Source: Okeania sp. SIO2C9
GTDB taxonomy: Bacteria > Cyanobacteriota > Cyanobacteriia > Cyanobacteriales > Microcoleaceae
Direction: 5' to 3'
Length of the DNA stretch: 41,492 bases
Assembly (NCBI RefSeq): GCF_010672455.1
Contig: NZ_JAAHGO010000078.1
Span: 1-41,492 of the forward strand
Position numbers and translations under genes: made by a program. The notes beneath the pieces were generated by a model. It did no database searches. It saw nothing but the letters and a program-made list of their open reading frames with translations, and was not told where the DNA came from. Positions 24,700 to 32,504 of this stretch are shown piece by piece; the stretch's first letter is position 1; every line of letters starts with the position of its first letter.

Positions 24700-26239
24700 C
24701 CTTATCTATCCCAACCTATTTCTATTTCTTTACGACCTCCGACAAGGTTTAGGAGAAAGCAAAGAAGACTTAGAAAAAAATCGCAAAATATTTGCCTCCA
24801 AATTACCCGAACATCTGCACAATTCTCTATTTAAACTCGACGGCGTAATAGAAACCGAATACCTCGAACTTTTGACACAAAGAATCGAGTATTTTCGCGA
24901 CGAAATTCCCGACGAAGGCTATTATTATCCAGTCCGACTAAATGATACTTATGGACTACTAATAGCCGCTTCTTTTCCTAACAATAAAACTCGTCATTCC
25001 ACCAACAGCATCGCCGAACTAAAAAACCAAATCGAAGCCAAACTCAAAGATTCATCGGGCAAAATTCAAACAGGTAATCTCGGACAAACTTGGTTAGTTT
25101 TAGCGGAATTAGCTAACAACAAAAACCCTGAAGAAATCGCCAAACAATGCTGCGAAAAATTAAATCTTGGCTTCGACTGGGAAAAAGATTTGCAAGGTCA
25201 AGGAAAACTGTTAGGAGGAACAATCTTTGAATTACGACAATACGGCATTACCATGTCAGAAAATATAGATTTTTCCTCACCACCAACTATTGAAGAAATC
25301 CAGACAAATAATCATCTCATAATTTCTCTCTATCCCAACGAACAAACTGCCAAAAAAGCAGCAGAATTTAACTTTGATTTGCTCCGTTTACTTTGTTACC
25401 GCCACAAAGTTTTTTGGGCTTATGCTCAGAGTCGCTATCTGAAAGAATTACTCAAAAAATCTGCCATAGAAATTCAACAATATATCCAAGAAATCCAGAA
25501 ATATCAAAACCCTAGTTTAAATCTCAAACCACTACAGAAAATATTAGTAAAATCTCAAACTACATTATATAACTATTCAATTAAATTAGGCTATTTTGAC
25601 AGTCAAATACGCACCATAGAAATTAATCTGCTCAACTACCAAAGACGCTTAGATACAATCAGAGAAAAAGCCACATCAAAAGCCCTCGAAAATCTATTAC
25701 CAGAAAACATTCCCACTCCAATTTCCCAACTTTCCAAACTAACAATAAATGGAGAAGATATTTCATCAATATTAGCTCGTTTGATCTCCACCCCCGGAGT
25801 CACAACCGACCTCAAATTTATCGAAAAATTCCCTCAAGAAATAACCGAAAAATATCTGCTGCAAATGCAAAAAGACTATGCCAATCTTAGCCCCAATTTA
25901 AAACTATTAGAAGACCTCATAAACTCCATTCGTGGCATCACAGAAATAGAACAAGCAGAGAGCGATCGCAACTTTCAAGAACTTGTCGCCATTATCGGTG
26001 TGGGATTAGGTGCAGGTGCCAGCGTTGCCTCCATTTCTGGTCATTTTCCTTATGTCAATAGTAGTACCACAGCTAGTCATCATCCAGTAGGCAAGTTTCT
26101 GTCTAAATATTCAGTACCGGAAGGTTGGTTAGCACCGGGAATTTCAATTATATTTAGCTTGTTTGCCAGCGTTATTGGTATAGTGGGAGTTAAATTATGG
26201 TGGTATATAGCAAAAAAATGGGAGCAACGTTCTCGGTGA
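24692..26239 (+). CDS. Membrane protein with long cytosolic domain and two C-terminal TM helices
   Basis: 515 aa, family not recognised. Residues 1-200 form an alpha/beta-looking domain (FLFLYDLRQGLGES, YYYPVRLNDTYGLLIAASF, QTWLVLAEL). Residues 205-330 include a long helical, coiled-coil-like stretch (RYLKELLKKSAIEIQQYIQE). Residues about 340-428 form a further helical region. Two hydrophobic segments follow at about 430-450 (LVAIIGVGLGAGASVASISG) and 480-506 (APGISIIFSLFASVIGIVGV), with a short loop, and a basic tail. The layout (large cytosolic part, coiled coil, two terminal TMs) is CorA-like in outline, but there is no GMN motif. As partner of a CHAT protease gene it could be a substrate or membrane-acting effector; untested. 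Confidence 0.78.
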   Translation: MTDLIYPNLFLFLYDLRQGLGESKEDLEKNRKIFASKLPEHLHNSLFKLDGVIETEYLELLTQRIEYFRDEIPDEGYYYPVRLNDTYGLLIAASFPNNKTRHSTNSIAELKNQIEAKLKDSSGKIQTGNLGQTWLVLAELANNKNPEEIAKQCCEKLNLGFDWEKDLQGQGKLLGGTIFELRQYGITMSENIDFSSPPTIEEIQTNNHLIISLYPNEQTAKKAAEFNFDLLRLLCYRHKVFWAYAQSRYLKELLKKSAIEIQQYIQEIQKYQNPSLNLKPLQKILVKSQTTLYNYSIKLGYFDSQIRTIEINLLNYQRRLDTIREKATSKALENLLPENIPTPISQLSKLTINGEDISSILARLISTPGVTTDLKFIEKFPQEITEKYLLQMQKDYANLSPNLKLLEDLINSIRGITEIEQAESDRNFQELVAIIGVGLGAGASVASISGHFPYVNSSTTASHHPVGKFLSKYSVPEGWLAPGISIIFSLFASVIGIVGVKLWWYIAKKWEQRSR

Positions 26240-26300
26240 TGAGTGAAAATATTACTACTATTTTCAGAGAAAATATGCTATAATATAGACCTTTATATTC

Positions 26301-26392
26301 AGGACTTACGCATGAGGCACGAAAAACTAGGATTTGAGATTGCTTCCCTGTCGGTCGCAATGACGGAAATACGTTGCAGGTGCGTAAGTCCT
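26301..26392. mobile_element. MITE of the AGGACTTACGCA family
   Basis: Ends AGGACTTACGCA and TGCGTAAGTCCT form perfect 12-bp inverted repeats around 68 bp containing GATTGCTTCCC and GGTCGCAATGACGG. No ORF. Other copies: 26589-26701, 32206-32299, and degenerate 13081-13196. Confidence 0.88.
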
Positions 26393-26410
26393 AATATTAA
26401 TGAAGTGTAA

Positions 26411-26537
26411 TATCAAATCCGGATAATTACTATAGCCTAGTCATTGCGACTGGAACGGAGTGGAAGGAAGCAATCTCAAGGGTTTAGGAGATTGCTTCCT
26501 ATCGTCGCAATGACGACTTTTCAGCCGAATTATAATA
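26411..26537. mobile_element. Probable TATCAAATCCGG-family element carrying a palindromic repeat
   Basis: The left end TATCAAATCCGG is at 26411-26422; the right end near 26537 is degenerate (GCCGAATTATAATA). Inside, 26438-26516 is a long imperfect palindrome: TCATTGCGAC...GGAAGCAATCTC and GAGATTGCTTCC...GTCGCAATGACG. That palindrome type is widespread in bacterial genomes. Confidence 0.55.
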
Positions 26538-26588
26538 CATAACACAGCATTAATATACAAAATTAAAACCAATTTTTAACACATAAAC

Positions 26589-26701
26589 AGGACTTACGCA
26601 TGAGTAACACAATTTCGACGTTTGAGATTGCTATCCTGACGGACTGCTCCGCAAACGCTGTCGCTCGCAATGACAGAAACACGTTGTTCTGCGTAAGTCC
26701 T
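26589..26701. mobile_element. MITE of the AGGACTTACGCA family
   Basis: Ends AGGACTTACGCA and GCGTAAGTCCT are inverted; the interior shares GAGATTGCT...CTCGCAATGACAG with the copy 200 bp upstream. It ends 20 bp before the start of the antitoxin-like gene at 26722, so it is likely to have supplied or displaced that gene's promoter. Confidence 0.87.
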
Positions 26702-26721
26702 AATAAATTTAAAATAAAAAT

Positions 26722-27015
26722 ATGATGGCTGAAATTAAACTCAGGTCAAAAAATCCAGATTCTCTCAGACGAATTATTCAAAGTGCTTTGTCAGAAAGAT
26801 TACAAAGTGTTAAAACAGGAATTAAAAGAACAGAAGAACGCCTTCAGGAATTTGAAACTAAATATCAATTATCGACGGAGGAATTTATAACCCGCTTTAA
26901 TAATGATGAAATAGCTCATAGTTTTGACTTTGATGAATGGATTGGAGAATCTCGAATTTTGGCACATTTACAAGAAACAAAAGAATCCATAGAGGAGATT
27001 GATTTTGTTGATTGA
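26722..27015 (+). CDS. Small antitoxin-like protein
   Basis: 97 aa, charged and helical, with a coiled-coil-like stretch (RLQSVKTGIKRTEERLQEFE) and an acidic end (TKESIEEIDFVD). Its size, position directly before a DUF6516-type gene, and overlap with that gene's ancestral start (TTG at 27008 lies inside its last codons) fit the antitoxin of a type II-like pair; the DNA-binding fold, if any, is not evident. Start: ATGATG at 26722/26725, either is possible. The transcript would begin in or next to the MITE just upstream. Confidence 0.7.
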   Translation: MMAEIKLRSKNPDSLRRIIQSALSERLQSVKTGIKRTEERLQEFETKYQLSTEEFITRFNNDEIAHSFDFDEWIGESRILAHLQETKESIEEIDFVD

Positions 27016-27070
27016 AGATTATTTTCAACAGATTCAGCTATTATTTTAATCCTCTATAATAGTTCAGTCA

Positions 27071-27388
27071 TTGAATATTGAACAAGACAAGAGAGGAATG
27101 TATGAAGGTTTGATCAGAGGCAATATTGATTTTCCAGATAATTCTGTGCTACATTTCCGAGAATTTGTCTATGTAGAAATCTCCATTGATAGAAAAATGT
27201 ATAGTTATCAATATATGAATTCAGAGAATAATCTGATTTTTCGCTATGACAATACAGAACACCACCGAAAATTAAATCTTGCTACTTTTCCTCATTATAA
27301 ACATGATGGAAGTGAGAATAATTTTGTTAATTCAGATGCTCCTTTTTTAGTTGAGTTACTAAAGGAAATTGAAAAAATATTAGGATGA
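27071..27388 (+). CDS. DUF6516-type toxin-like protein, probably N-terminally disrupted
   Basis: The readable frame (TTG start, 105 aa) contains KRGMYEGLIRGNIDF, LHFREFVYVE, YSYQYMNSENNLIFRYDNTE and HHRKLNLATFPHYKHDGSE, which I recognise as the DUF6516 family of small proteins found next to antitoxin-like genes. The homologous N-terminus is in the same frame upstream: from TTG at 27008 it reads LIEDYFQQIQLLF, then a TAA stop at 27047-27049, then SSIIVQSLNIEQDKRG. So the original protein began at 27008, overlapping the antitoxin gene, and one nonsense codon now removes about 21 N-terminal residues unless TTG 27071 is used. Probably inactive or weakly expressed. Confidence 0.72.
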   Translation: MNIEQDKRGMYEGLIRGNIDFPDNSVLHFREFVYVEISIDRKMYSYQYMNSENNLIFRYDNTEHHRKLNLATFPHYKHDGSENNFVNSDAPFLVELLKEIEKILG

Positions 27389-27423
27389 TTCTATCTTTCT
27401 GATATAGCTATAGATAGTGCTGC

Positions 27424-27439
27424 GGAGCAATATTGCTCC
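27424..27439. terminator. Perfect palindrome between convergent genes
   Basis: GGAGCAATATTGCTCC is a perfect 16-bp palindrome between the toxin-like gene (plus) and the exonuclease exon (minus). It may act as a shared terminator hairpin; it is not followed by a clear T-run on either strand. Confidence 0.4.
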
Positions 27440-27457
27440 ACAAAACCTATACTTAAA

Positions 27458-27981
27458 TTAATGCTCAAAAATATCTTTATACTGCAATAAATCTAATCCC
27501 ACAAATACGGGTAAACATTCAAAACACTGCTGTGCTAATTCCCACCTTTCCTCTCGTTTCAACATTTTAATTAACTTCTCCCTGACACTCAATAAATACC
27601 GCACATCATTAGCTGCATAACTCAATTGTTCCTCAGTTAAATTCTCTGCATTTCCCCAATCAGAACTTTGAGCAGATTTATCTAACTCTACTTTTTCTAA
27701 CTCCATTACCAACTCTTTTAAACCATGTTTTCCTGTATAGGTTCGTGCTAATTTACTGGCAATTTTGGTACAGAAAATTGGGGAAACTTTAATGTCTAAA
27801 TGATGCTGTAACATTGCTACATCAAACCTAGCAAAATGAAATACTTTAACTATTTCCGTTGCCTCCATTAATTGTTTTAAATTCGGTGCTTCTTGCTGCC
27901 CTTTTTCAATCCGAATAGCTGTAACTTTCCCTTGAGAATTGCATAACTGGACTAAACATAAGCGATCGCGCCCTGGCAACA
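27458..27981 (-). CDS. RNase D-like DEDDy 3'-5' exonuclease, exon 2
   Basis: The C-terminal 174 codons of a 3'-5' exonuclease. It begins in frame with the exon at 30538-30637 after removal of the group II intron: the joined text reads DTETMG, L, LPGRDRLCLVQLC. Exo II is FHFARFDVAML and Exo III is YAANDVRYLL (Tyr-x3-Asp), so it belongs to the DEDDy group that includes RNase D. It should degrade RNA (or DNA) 3' ends in the cytosol. The spliced protein is about 208 aa, the usual size of short cyanobacterial members. Without splicing this part lacks the Exo I Asp/Glu and should be inactive. Confidence 0.88.
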
Positions 27982-27985
27982 ATTA

Positions 27986-28058
27986 GGGGTCGATAGGAGC
28001 CTCACGGCTCCCACCTCCCATTCAAAACCGGACGTGAGACTTTCACCTCATCCGGCTC
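27986..28058 (-). ncRNA. Group II intron domains V and VI
   Basis: Domain V lies at 28023-28058 (minus: GAGCCGGATGAGGTGAAAGT, then CTCACGTCCGG), a stem capped by GAAA with the AGC catalytic triad at its base. Domain VI follows (GGGAGCCGTGAGGCTCC), with an unpaired A available near CTATCGACC for branching. Both lie between the stop of the encoded protein and exon 2. Confidence 0.88.
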
Positions 28059-28063
28059 CTGAC

Positions 28064-29875
28064 TTAACTAACCTGGTTGTCACAGGCACAGTCTTCGTTT
28101 ACCAGAATTAGCATATCCTTGACCCATCGGTAGTTCAATGGTAATTTATGACCGTTGAACTTGGGTTTTAGACTACCATCCCTGGCTGTTTTGTGGTCAT
28201 GGCAATGATTATGTAATAACTGTAAGTTTTTGTATTCATCTTTCCCACCCAGAGATTTAGGGGTGATATGGTCGATTTCAATATTGTCATTTTCGTGAAA
28301 ATATTGACCGCAGTAATTACATTTACCACCTTGTATTTTAAGTAGCTTTGCGATACGAGTTGGGGTTCCTATATAATTTCCCCTTCTTTTACTCCAGTAT
28401 ATCCAGTCCCCATTGTATGGAGATGCTTCTGAGCGAACTAATGGGTGACGGGTTATTTTCGTTTCTCTGTATTTATGAAGAATGATACCTTCTTCCGTTT
28501 GAAACGTCCATGCTCCGTATTTCCCGTGGCTGTAGTATTTTCTTAGTTTCTTGTAGCTAGCTCGACCAGTTCTCGATACTGTCCATGCTCTCAGGACTTT
28601 CCACATATAGTGGTCTAGCGAAGCAAAGATATCTTTACTTGCCACACTTTTGTAGTAGTTGCACCATCCTCTAATGATTGGATTTAGTCTGCTTATTAGT
28701 GCTGACTGTGGTGCTGTTCTATATTGATTTACTACTTTCTTAATTTCTTCCTGATGAGCTTTGATTGCTTTGTCACTTGGTTTAATTAGAGTTTTTGTTT
28801 CTAATATTCTTACCAACCGTGGTGTGACTACTTTTCCAGCATGATGTTTTCCTGTCGGATATTGCCTAATATTGAAACCTAAGAAATCAAAACCTGGTTT
28901 CTCCTTCTTACCGTTGATTTCAATTTGTTTGGAAGTATGACATATTCTAGTCTTTTCCTCTTTTAGCTTTAATCCTACAGGTTTTAACCATTCTTGGATT
29001 GCTTTCTTGCATTGTAGAATGACCTCTAATTCTCTATGAATCACAACGAAGTCGTCAGCATATCTGATGATTTTGGGTTTGTAACCTTGAATATAATTCT
29101 TTTGGTTAGGAAAAATTTCCTGGATGTCCCTAATCATGCCATCCAATGCGATGTTTGCCAACAGAGGTGATATGACACCGCCTTGAGGTGTGCCGGACTC
29201 TGTTTCTGTAAATACGCCGTTGTCCAATACTCCTGCGTTGAGCCATTGCTTAATCTCACGTCTTATGTTCGCAGGACAATCTAATTTTGACAGTAGGTGT
29301 TCATGGTTAATTTTATCGAAGCATTTTTCTATGTCAGCGTCCAAAACATACGACGGGGTTTTGCTAATTATGACATGGATTCTTTGCATCGCATCTTGGG
29401 CTGACTTGCCGGGTCTAAAGCCGTAGCTTTCATCCTCAAATTGGGCTTCCCAGTATGGTTCAAGCACCATCTTAACCAAGGCTTGCATTGCTCTATCTCT
29501 GAGGGTAGGGATTCCTAATGGGCGTTGTTCGTTACGGCCTGGTTTTGGTATCCATACCCTTCTAAGTCGTTTAGCTTTGTAATGTTCGGACATTTCATTG
29601 ACTAGGTTTAACCTTTGTTTTGGCGTTAATGATTTTTGGCCATCTACTCCGGCTGTTTTCTTTCCAGTATTGTCCTGTGTTACTTGCTTAACTGCTAAGA
29701 GCTTTGCATAGTATGACTTGTGTAGTATTTTCTGAAGTCGTCTCGCTTTTGCTTTATTATCACTTTTGACTGCTTGATAAATAGCTTTTTGGAGCTTGAA
29801 TACTTTCCTCCGAACTTTTGCCCAGGGGATGTTAGACCATTCTGTGAACGTAGTCTTGAGACTCGCTTGCGACAT
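28064..29875 (-). CDS. Group II intron reverse transcriptase/maturase with HNH endonuclease
   Basis: A 603-aa LtrA-like protein encoded in intron domain IV. In order: an N-terminal RT region (TAGVDGQKSLTPKQRL), RT core (DADIEKCFDKINHEHLL; TPQGGVISPLLANI; YADDFVV, the catalytic Asp pair), maturase/X domain (RGWCNYYKSVASK), and a C-terminal HNH zinc endonuclease (CNYCGQYF, IEIDHITPKSLGGKDEYKNL, HCHDHK). It aids splicing of its own intron and drives its retrohoming. All catalytic motifs are present and the frame is open. It resembles the chloroplast-like class common in cyanobacteria, judged from layout only. Confidence 0.95.
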   Translation of the reverse strand: MSQASLKTTFTEWSNIPWAKVRRKVFKLQKAIYQAVKSDNKAKARRLQKILHKSYYAKLLAVKQVTQDNTGKKTAGVDGQKSLTPKQRLNLVNEMSEHYKAKRLRRVWIPKPGRNEQRPLGIPTLRDRAMQALVKMVLEPYWEAQFEDESYGFRPGKSAQDAMQRIHVIISKTPSYVLDADIEKCFDKINHEHLLSKLDCPANIRREIKQWLNAGVLDNGVFTETESGTPQGGVISPLLANIALDGMIRDIQEIFPNQKNYIQGYKPKIIRYADDFVVIHRELEVILQCKKAIQEWLKPVGLKLKEEKTRICHTSKQIEINGKKEKPGFDFLGFNIRQYPTGKHHAGKVVTPRLVRILETKTLIKPSDKAIKAHQEEIKKVVNQYRTAPQSALISRLNPIIRGWCNYYKSVASKDIFASLDHYMWKVLRAWTVSRTGRASYKKLRKYYSHGKYGAWTFQTEEGIILHKYRETKITRHPLVRSEASPYNGDWIYWSKRRGNYIGTPTRIAKLLKIQGGKCNYCGQYFHENDNIEIDHITPKSLGGKDEYKNLQLLHNHCHDHKTARDGSLKPKFNGHKLPLNYRWVKDMLILVNEDCACDNQVS

Positions 29876-30537
29876 TATGACTCCTAATCAGTTCCTTATC
29901 TTTTAGTTAAATCGTGAGTACGTCAGCATATCCTTCCCATTACAGGTCGGCTTTGGCTTTTTACTCCATCTCTATCCCTAGAGAGCTTACGCTTAGATTT
30001 GTCACTACTACAATTTATCGACCTTGATTGTAGAGCTATCTAGGGGTTACTTCGTTCCATATATCTGGGTTTTCTGACTTTAGACCCATCCTTTCTCCAG
30101 GGGTACTTTAGTAAATCTGTATGAGTAGCCGGGACAGACCCTCATCTTTCCCCATGCACATATTTTGTACGCAGTGTATCAATTTGGATTTCACTACTTG
30201 AGACTAACTGGAGTTCATGCCAAATGTTCACTTGCGTTAGTCATTGTCAGTTGGTTCGGGTTCAATCTCGGAAGTCCAAATTACTCCTCAGTTCCCTTTT
30301 CTCCCAGCTTCAATCCTTTGATAATCAGTCTTAGAACTGTGAGAGATACCGTACTTCTCCGGGCGGTGATTTTTTTTCCTGTATGAGCCAGGATTCCTAC
30401 CCTTTGATTTAGAAGTTGGCCACCTTTCAGGCCACAGATATATAGTTGTAAGGAAGTTAGGTATATACCCTTCCATTCCTTACGAGCTATACGTTAAAAG
30501 TCGTTGGACTTAAACTTTTTAGCTCAACGAATCGCAC

Positions 30538-30637
30538 AACCCATGGTCTCTGTATCCACTGCAATACTATCAGCTTGCAAATAATCAGATAATATGGCCT
30601 CCGTTAAATCGCGATCGCATACTTGAAAATCATTCAT
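30538..30637 (-). CDS. RNase D-like DEDDy 3'-5' exonuclease, exon 1
   Basis: The first 33 codons plus one base of the exonuclease: MNDFQVCDRDLTEA, then DSIAVDTETMG, which includes the Exo I motif Asp-x-Glu. The intron begins right after ATGGGTT; joined to TGTTGCCAGG of exon 2 it gives MGLLPGRDR. Unspliced translation would stop five codons into the intron, giving a useless peptide. Start at ATG 30637, with GGTGAG a few bases upstream. Confidence 0.88.
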
Positions 30638-30705
30638 TACTCACCTAATAATTACTAATATTTTTTAGACTGAACAATTATATCAAATTTGCCTGCTTTT
30701 GAGTC

Positions 30706-30870
30706 AGTCCAGTAGGGTGTGTTAGCAAAGCGTAACGCACCAGACACACTTAAATGTTGCTACAAAAAAATCAGTCAAACCTTGCTATAATAAGAGTTAT
30801 ACCAAAAAATCTAATGCCTACTTTTAGCTGTGTCAGTCTACTACCACTGGACTGTGAGATGGTGCGTTAC
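30706..30870. repeat. GGTGCGTTACGC-type palindromic repeats
   Basis: 30706-30748 reads AGTCCAGTAGGGTG...AAAGCGTAACGCACC, the inverted repeat type often seen in cyanobacteria. 30816-30870 (TTAGCTGTGTCAGTC, then GATGGTGCGTTACC) resembles the small element at 11521-11626. The complementary piece AACGCACCCTACTGGACTA lies at 31371-31389, suggesting that one larger palindromic element was split by the insertions between. Confidence 0.6.
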
Positions 30871-31197
30871 CGAATAATTAATAATTAATAATTAATAATT
30901 AATAATTAAATAATTCGCGCCTTGAAACCTCCCCTTGGATAGGGGAAAAAAGCGGTCGAGGGATGGCGCCATTCGGAGCGGCTCTGTCAAGAGCTAGTCC
31001 CCTCGCCATATCCAATCGACCGCTGTCTTGGTCGATCTTCGTAGCTTCCCCGTTGGGTGGGATGGCGTACTTCGGAGCGGGTCTGCAAGAACGGGTCTCC
31101 TCGCCATATCCAATTGACCAAGAGAAGAAATAATATTTCCTTATATTCAATTCCGTAACGGTTAAAACCCGAGGTAATTATCAATTATCCATGATCA
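30871..31197 (+). repeat. Dispersed repeat R1, long copy with two modules
   Basis: It starts with GAATAATTAATAATTAATAA heptamers, then TCGCGCCTTGAAACCTCCCC. Two copies of the GC-rich GGTCG...CGACC module follow (about 30953-31024 and 31040-31120; both include ATGGCG, TTCGGAGCGG and TCGCCATATCCAAT). It ends with CGAGGTAATTATCAATTATC. The short minus-strand ORFs here are repeat-derived. Confidence 0.72.
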
Positions 31198-31216
31198 ATT
31201 ATCAATTAATGAATAA

Positions 31217-31369
31217 TATCAAATCCGCTCGGGTTCGGTATAAAAAAAATTTTCATCTTCATCCAAGAGCAAATGTTTCGCGCATTCTCTTCCCTCCTGA
31301 GGACTGAGGACTGAGGACTGACTCCTAGATTAACTATCTAAATTTACACCGATGCTACCGGATTTGATA
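31217..31369. mobile_element. TATCAAATCCGG-family MITE-like element
   Basis: The left end TATCAAATCCG (31217-31227) and right end CCGGATTTGATA (31358-31369) are inverted. The 153-bp element holds GAGGACT heptamers and no ORF. It lies about 50 bp past the stop of the EVE-domain gene. Confidence 0.75.
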
Positions 31370-31422
31370 TAACGCACCCTACTGGACTAATTTATCGGCA
31401 CAGAAAAATATAGTAAATTAGC

Positions 31423-31881
31423 TTAAAAACCATCTTTCATTACTAAAATTTTCTCTGCCACATTTTTAGCAACAGGCATTACGGATAACCTATTTCCTTT
31501 CTTAGTAACTAACAATTCATCTGGGCTAAATTCTTGTTTCAAAATCGCCAAAGATATTAACTGAGGAAACTCTTCTACAAACTCCACAGAAACAGTTTGC
31601 CACCGAGGCGTATTAGGAGTAGATTTGGGGTCATAATATTTGCTTTTTTGGTCAAATTGAGTAGGGTCAGCAATGCCACTTTCCAATATTTTTACTAATC
31701 CAATAATGCCAGGAGGTACAGTATTAGAATGATAGAAAAATGCTAAATCTCCAGGATTAATTTGTCGCAAAAAATTCCGAGCTTGATAATTTCTAACTCC
31801 GTCCCAGATACAAGTTTTTTCATGTTTCATATCTGAGATGCTGTAAGTTTTTGGTTCGGATTTCATTAGCCAATATTTCAT
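31423..31881 (-). CDS. EVE domain-containing protein
   Basis: 152 aa. MKYWLMKSEPKTYSISDM at the N-terminus, then WDGVRNYQARNFLRQINPGD, FFYHSN and GLVKI are hallmarks of the EVE/PUA-like fold (thymocyte nuclear protein 1 family). These domains bind modified bases in DNA or RNA; which one is bound here is unknown. It is full length for the single-domain form and complete, with no fusion. It is a stand-alone gene on the minus strand between repeat-rich regions. Confidence 0.93.
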   Translation of the reverse strand: MKYWLMKSEPKTYSISDMKHEKTCIWDGVRNYQARNFLRQINPGDLAFFYHSNTVPPGIIGLVKILESGIADPTQFDQKSKYYDPKSTPNTPRWQTVSVEFVEEFPQLISLAILKQEFSPDELLVTKKGNRLSVMPVAKNVAEKILVMKDGF

Positions 31882-32504
31882 TATGTGTTTAAAAATGATA
31901 TATTATTATTTGAATACTTAAATATAAACACTACTATGAAAAGTAAGCGTTGGTAAAGCGCGTGTATGATATTAATCGCGCATTACTTAGGAGTCAGTAG
32001 TCAGGAGTCAGGAGAGAAGAAAGAAGAAGAAACCCCGAGTAGAAGGAGAAAGTTTTTCGGGGAGCGTAAAGGTCATGGAGTTCTATCGCACTCTTATCCG
32101 GACATGATATCATACCTCAAATTACCAACGCCGAAAAATATAGTAGATCAAGCTAAGTCTAATAATAATAATCAACTAGCGATCGCCAGTTTTGGCTATA
32201 ATTAAACAGGACTTACGCATAACCACCATATTTAGTAGGGGAAAATGGCATTTGCCCTCTACAGGTAGCGTATTGTCTAAGAGTTTGCGTAAGTCCTGTT
32301 AAAAATAGACTTTTTCAACTCGTTGAAAGTCTAGTCAAAAAAGAGCGATCGCTAACCTTATCTAGAAGTATCCGCTCAATAAATGGGGGCGGACTACCAG
32401 TTCAGGAACGATTTTACGCCATTTGAGGCTTGCTATTTACCGATTTACCCCGGATTATTGAGCGGTTACATCTAGAATATAAAATATACCTTTTCCGACA
32501 AAAC
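31882..32504. other. Repeat-bearing intergenic region
   Basis: It contains AGTCAGGAGTCAGGAG heptamers near 31995-32010, one variant MITE end (CCGGACATGATAT, 32098-32110), a full MITE (32206-32299) and HIP1 sites. The ORF at 31966-32205 spans repeats and shows no protein-like features. An upstream in-frame extension of the Uma2 gene (from 32430) is not supported. Confidence 0.55.
32206..32299. mobile_element. MITE of the AGGACTTACGCA family
   Basis: Ends ACAGGACTTACGCA and GCGTAAGTCCTGT are inverted; 94 bp long, and the interior differs from the other copies (TTTAGTAGGGGAAAATGGCA), so only the ends are shared. Confidence 0.85.

Larger units (their letters stand above)
27982..30537 (-). mobile_element. 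Group II intron inserted in the exonuclease gene
   Basis: A 2556-nt intron. Its 5' end at 30537 reads GTGCGATTCGTTGAGC, the GUGYG consensus. Its 3' end at 27982 reads CTATCGACCCCTAAT. The boundaries are fixed by the exonuclease reading frame, which joins exactly across it. About 660 nt of ribozyme (domains I-III and the start of IV) precede the encoded protein, and domain V and VI follow it. All parts look intact, so self-splicing and mobility are plausible. Confidence 0.92.

Noticed and set aside
24692-26239. Bacterial gasdermin or CorA transporter
   Set aside because: Too long and with two clear TM helices for a gasdermin; no GMN motif for CorA.
31966-32205. 79-codon ORF upstream of the Uma2 gene
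   Set aside because: It runs through AGTCAGG heptamers and a MITE end and ends beside another MITE; there is no protein-like pattern.
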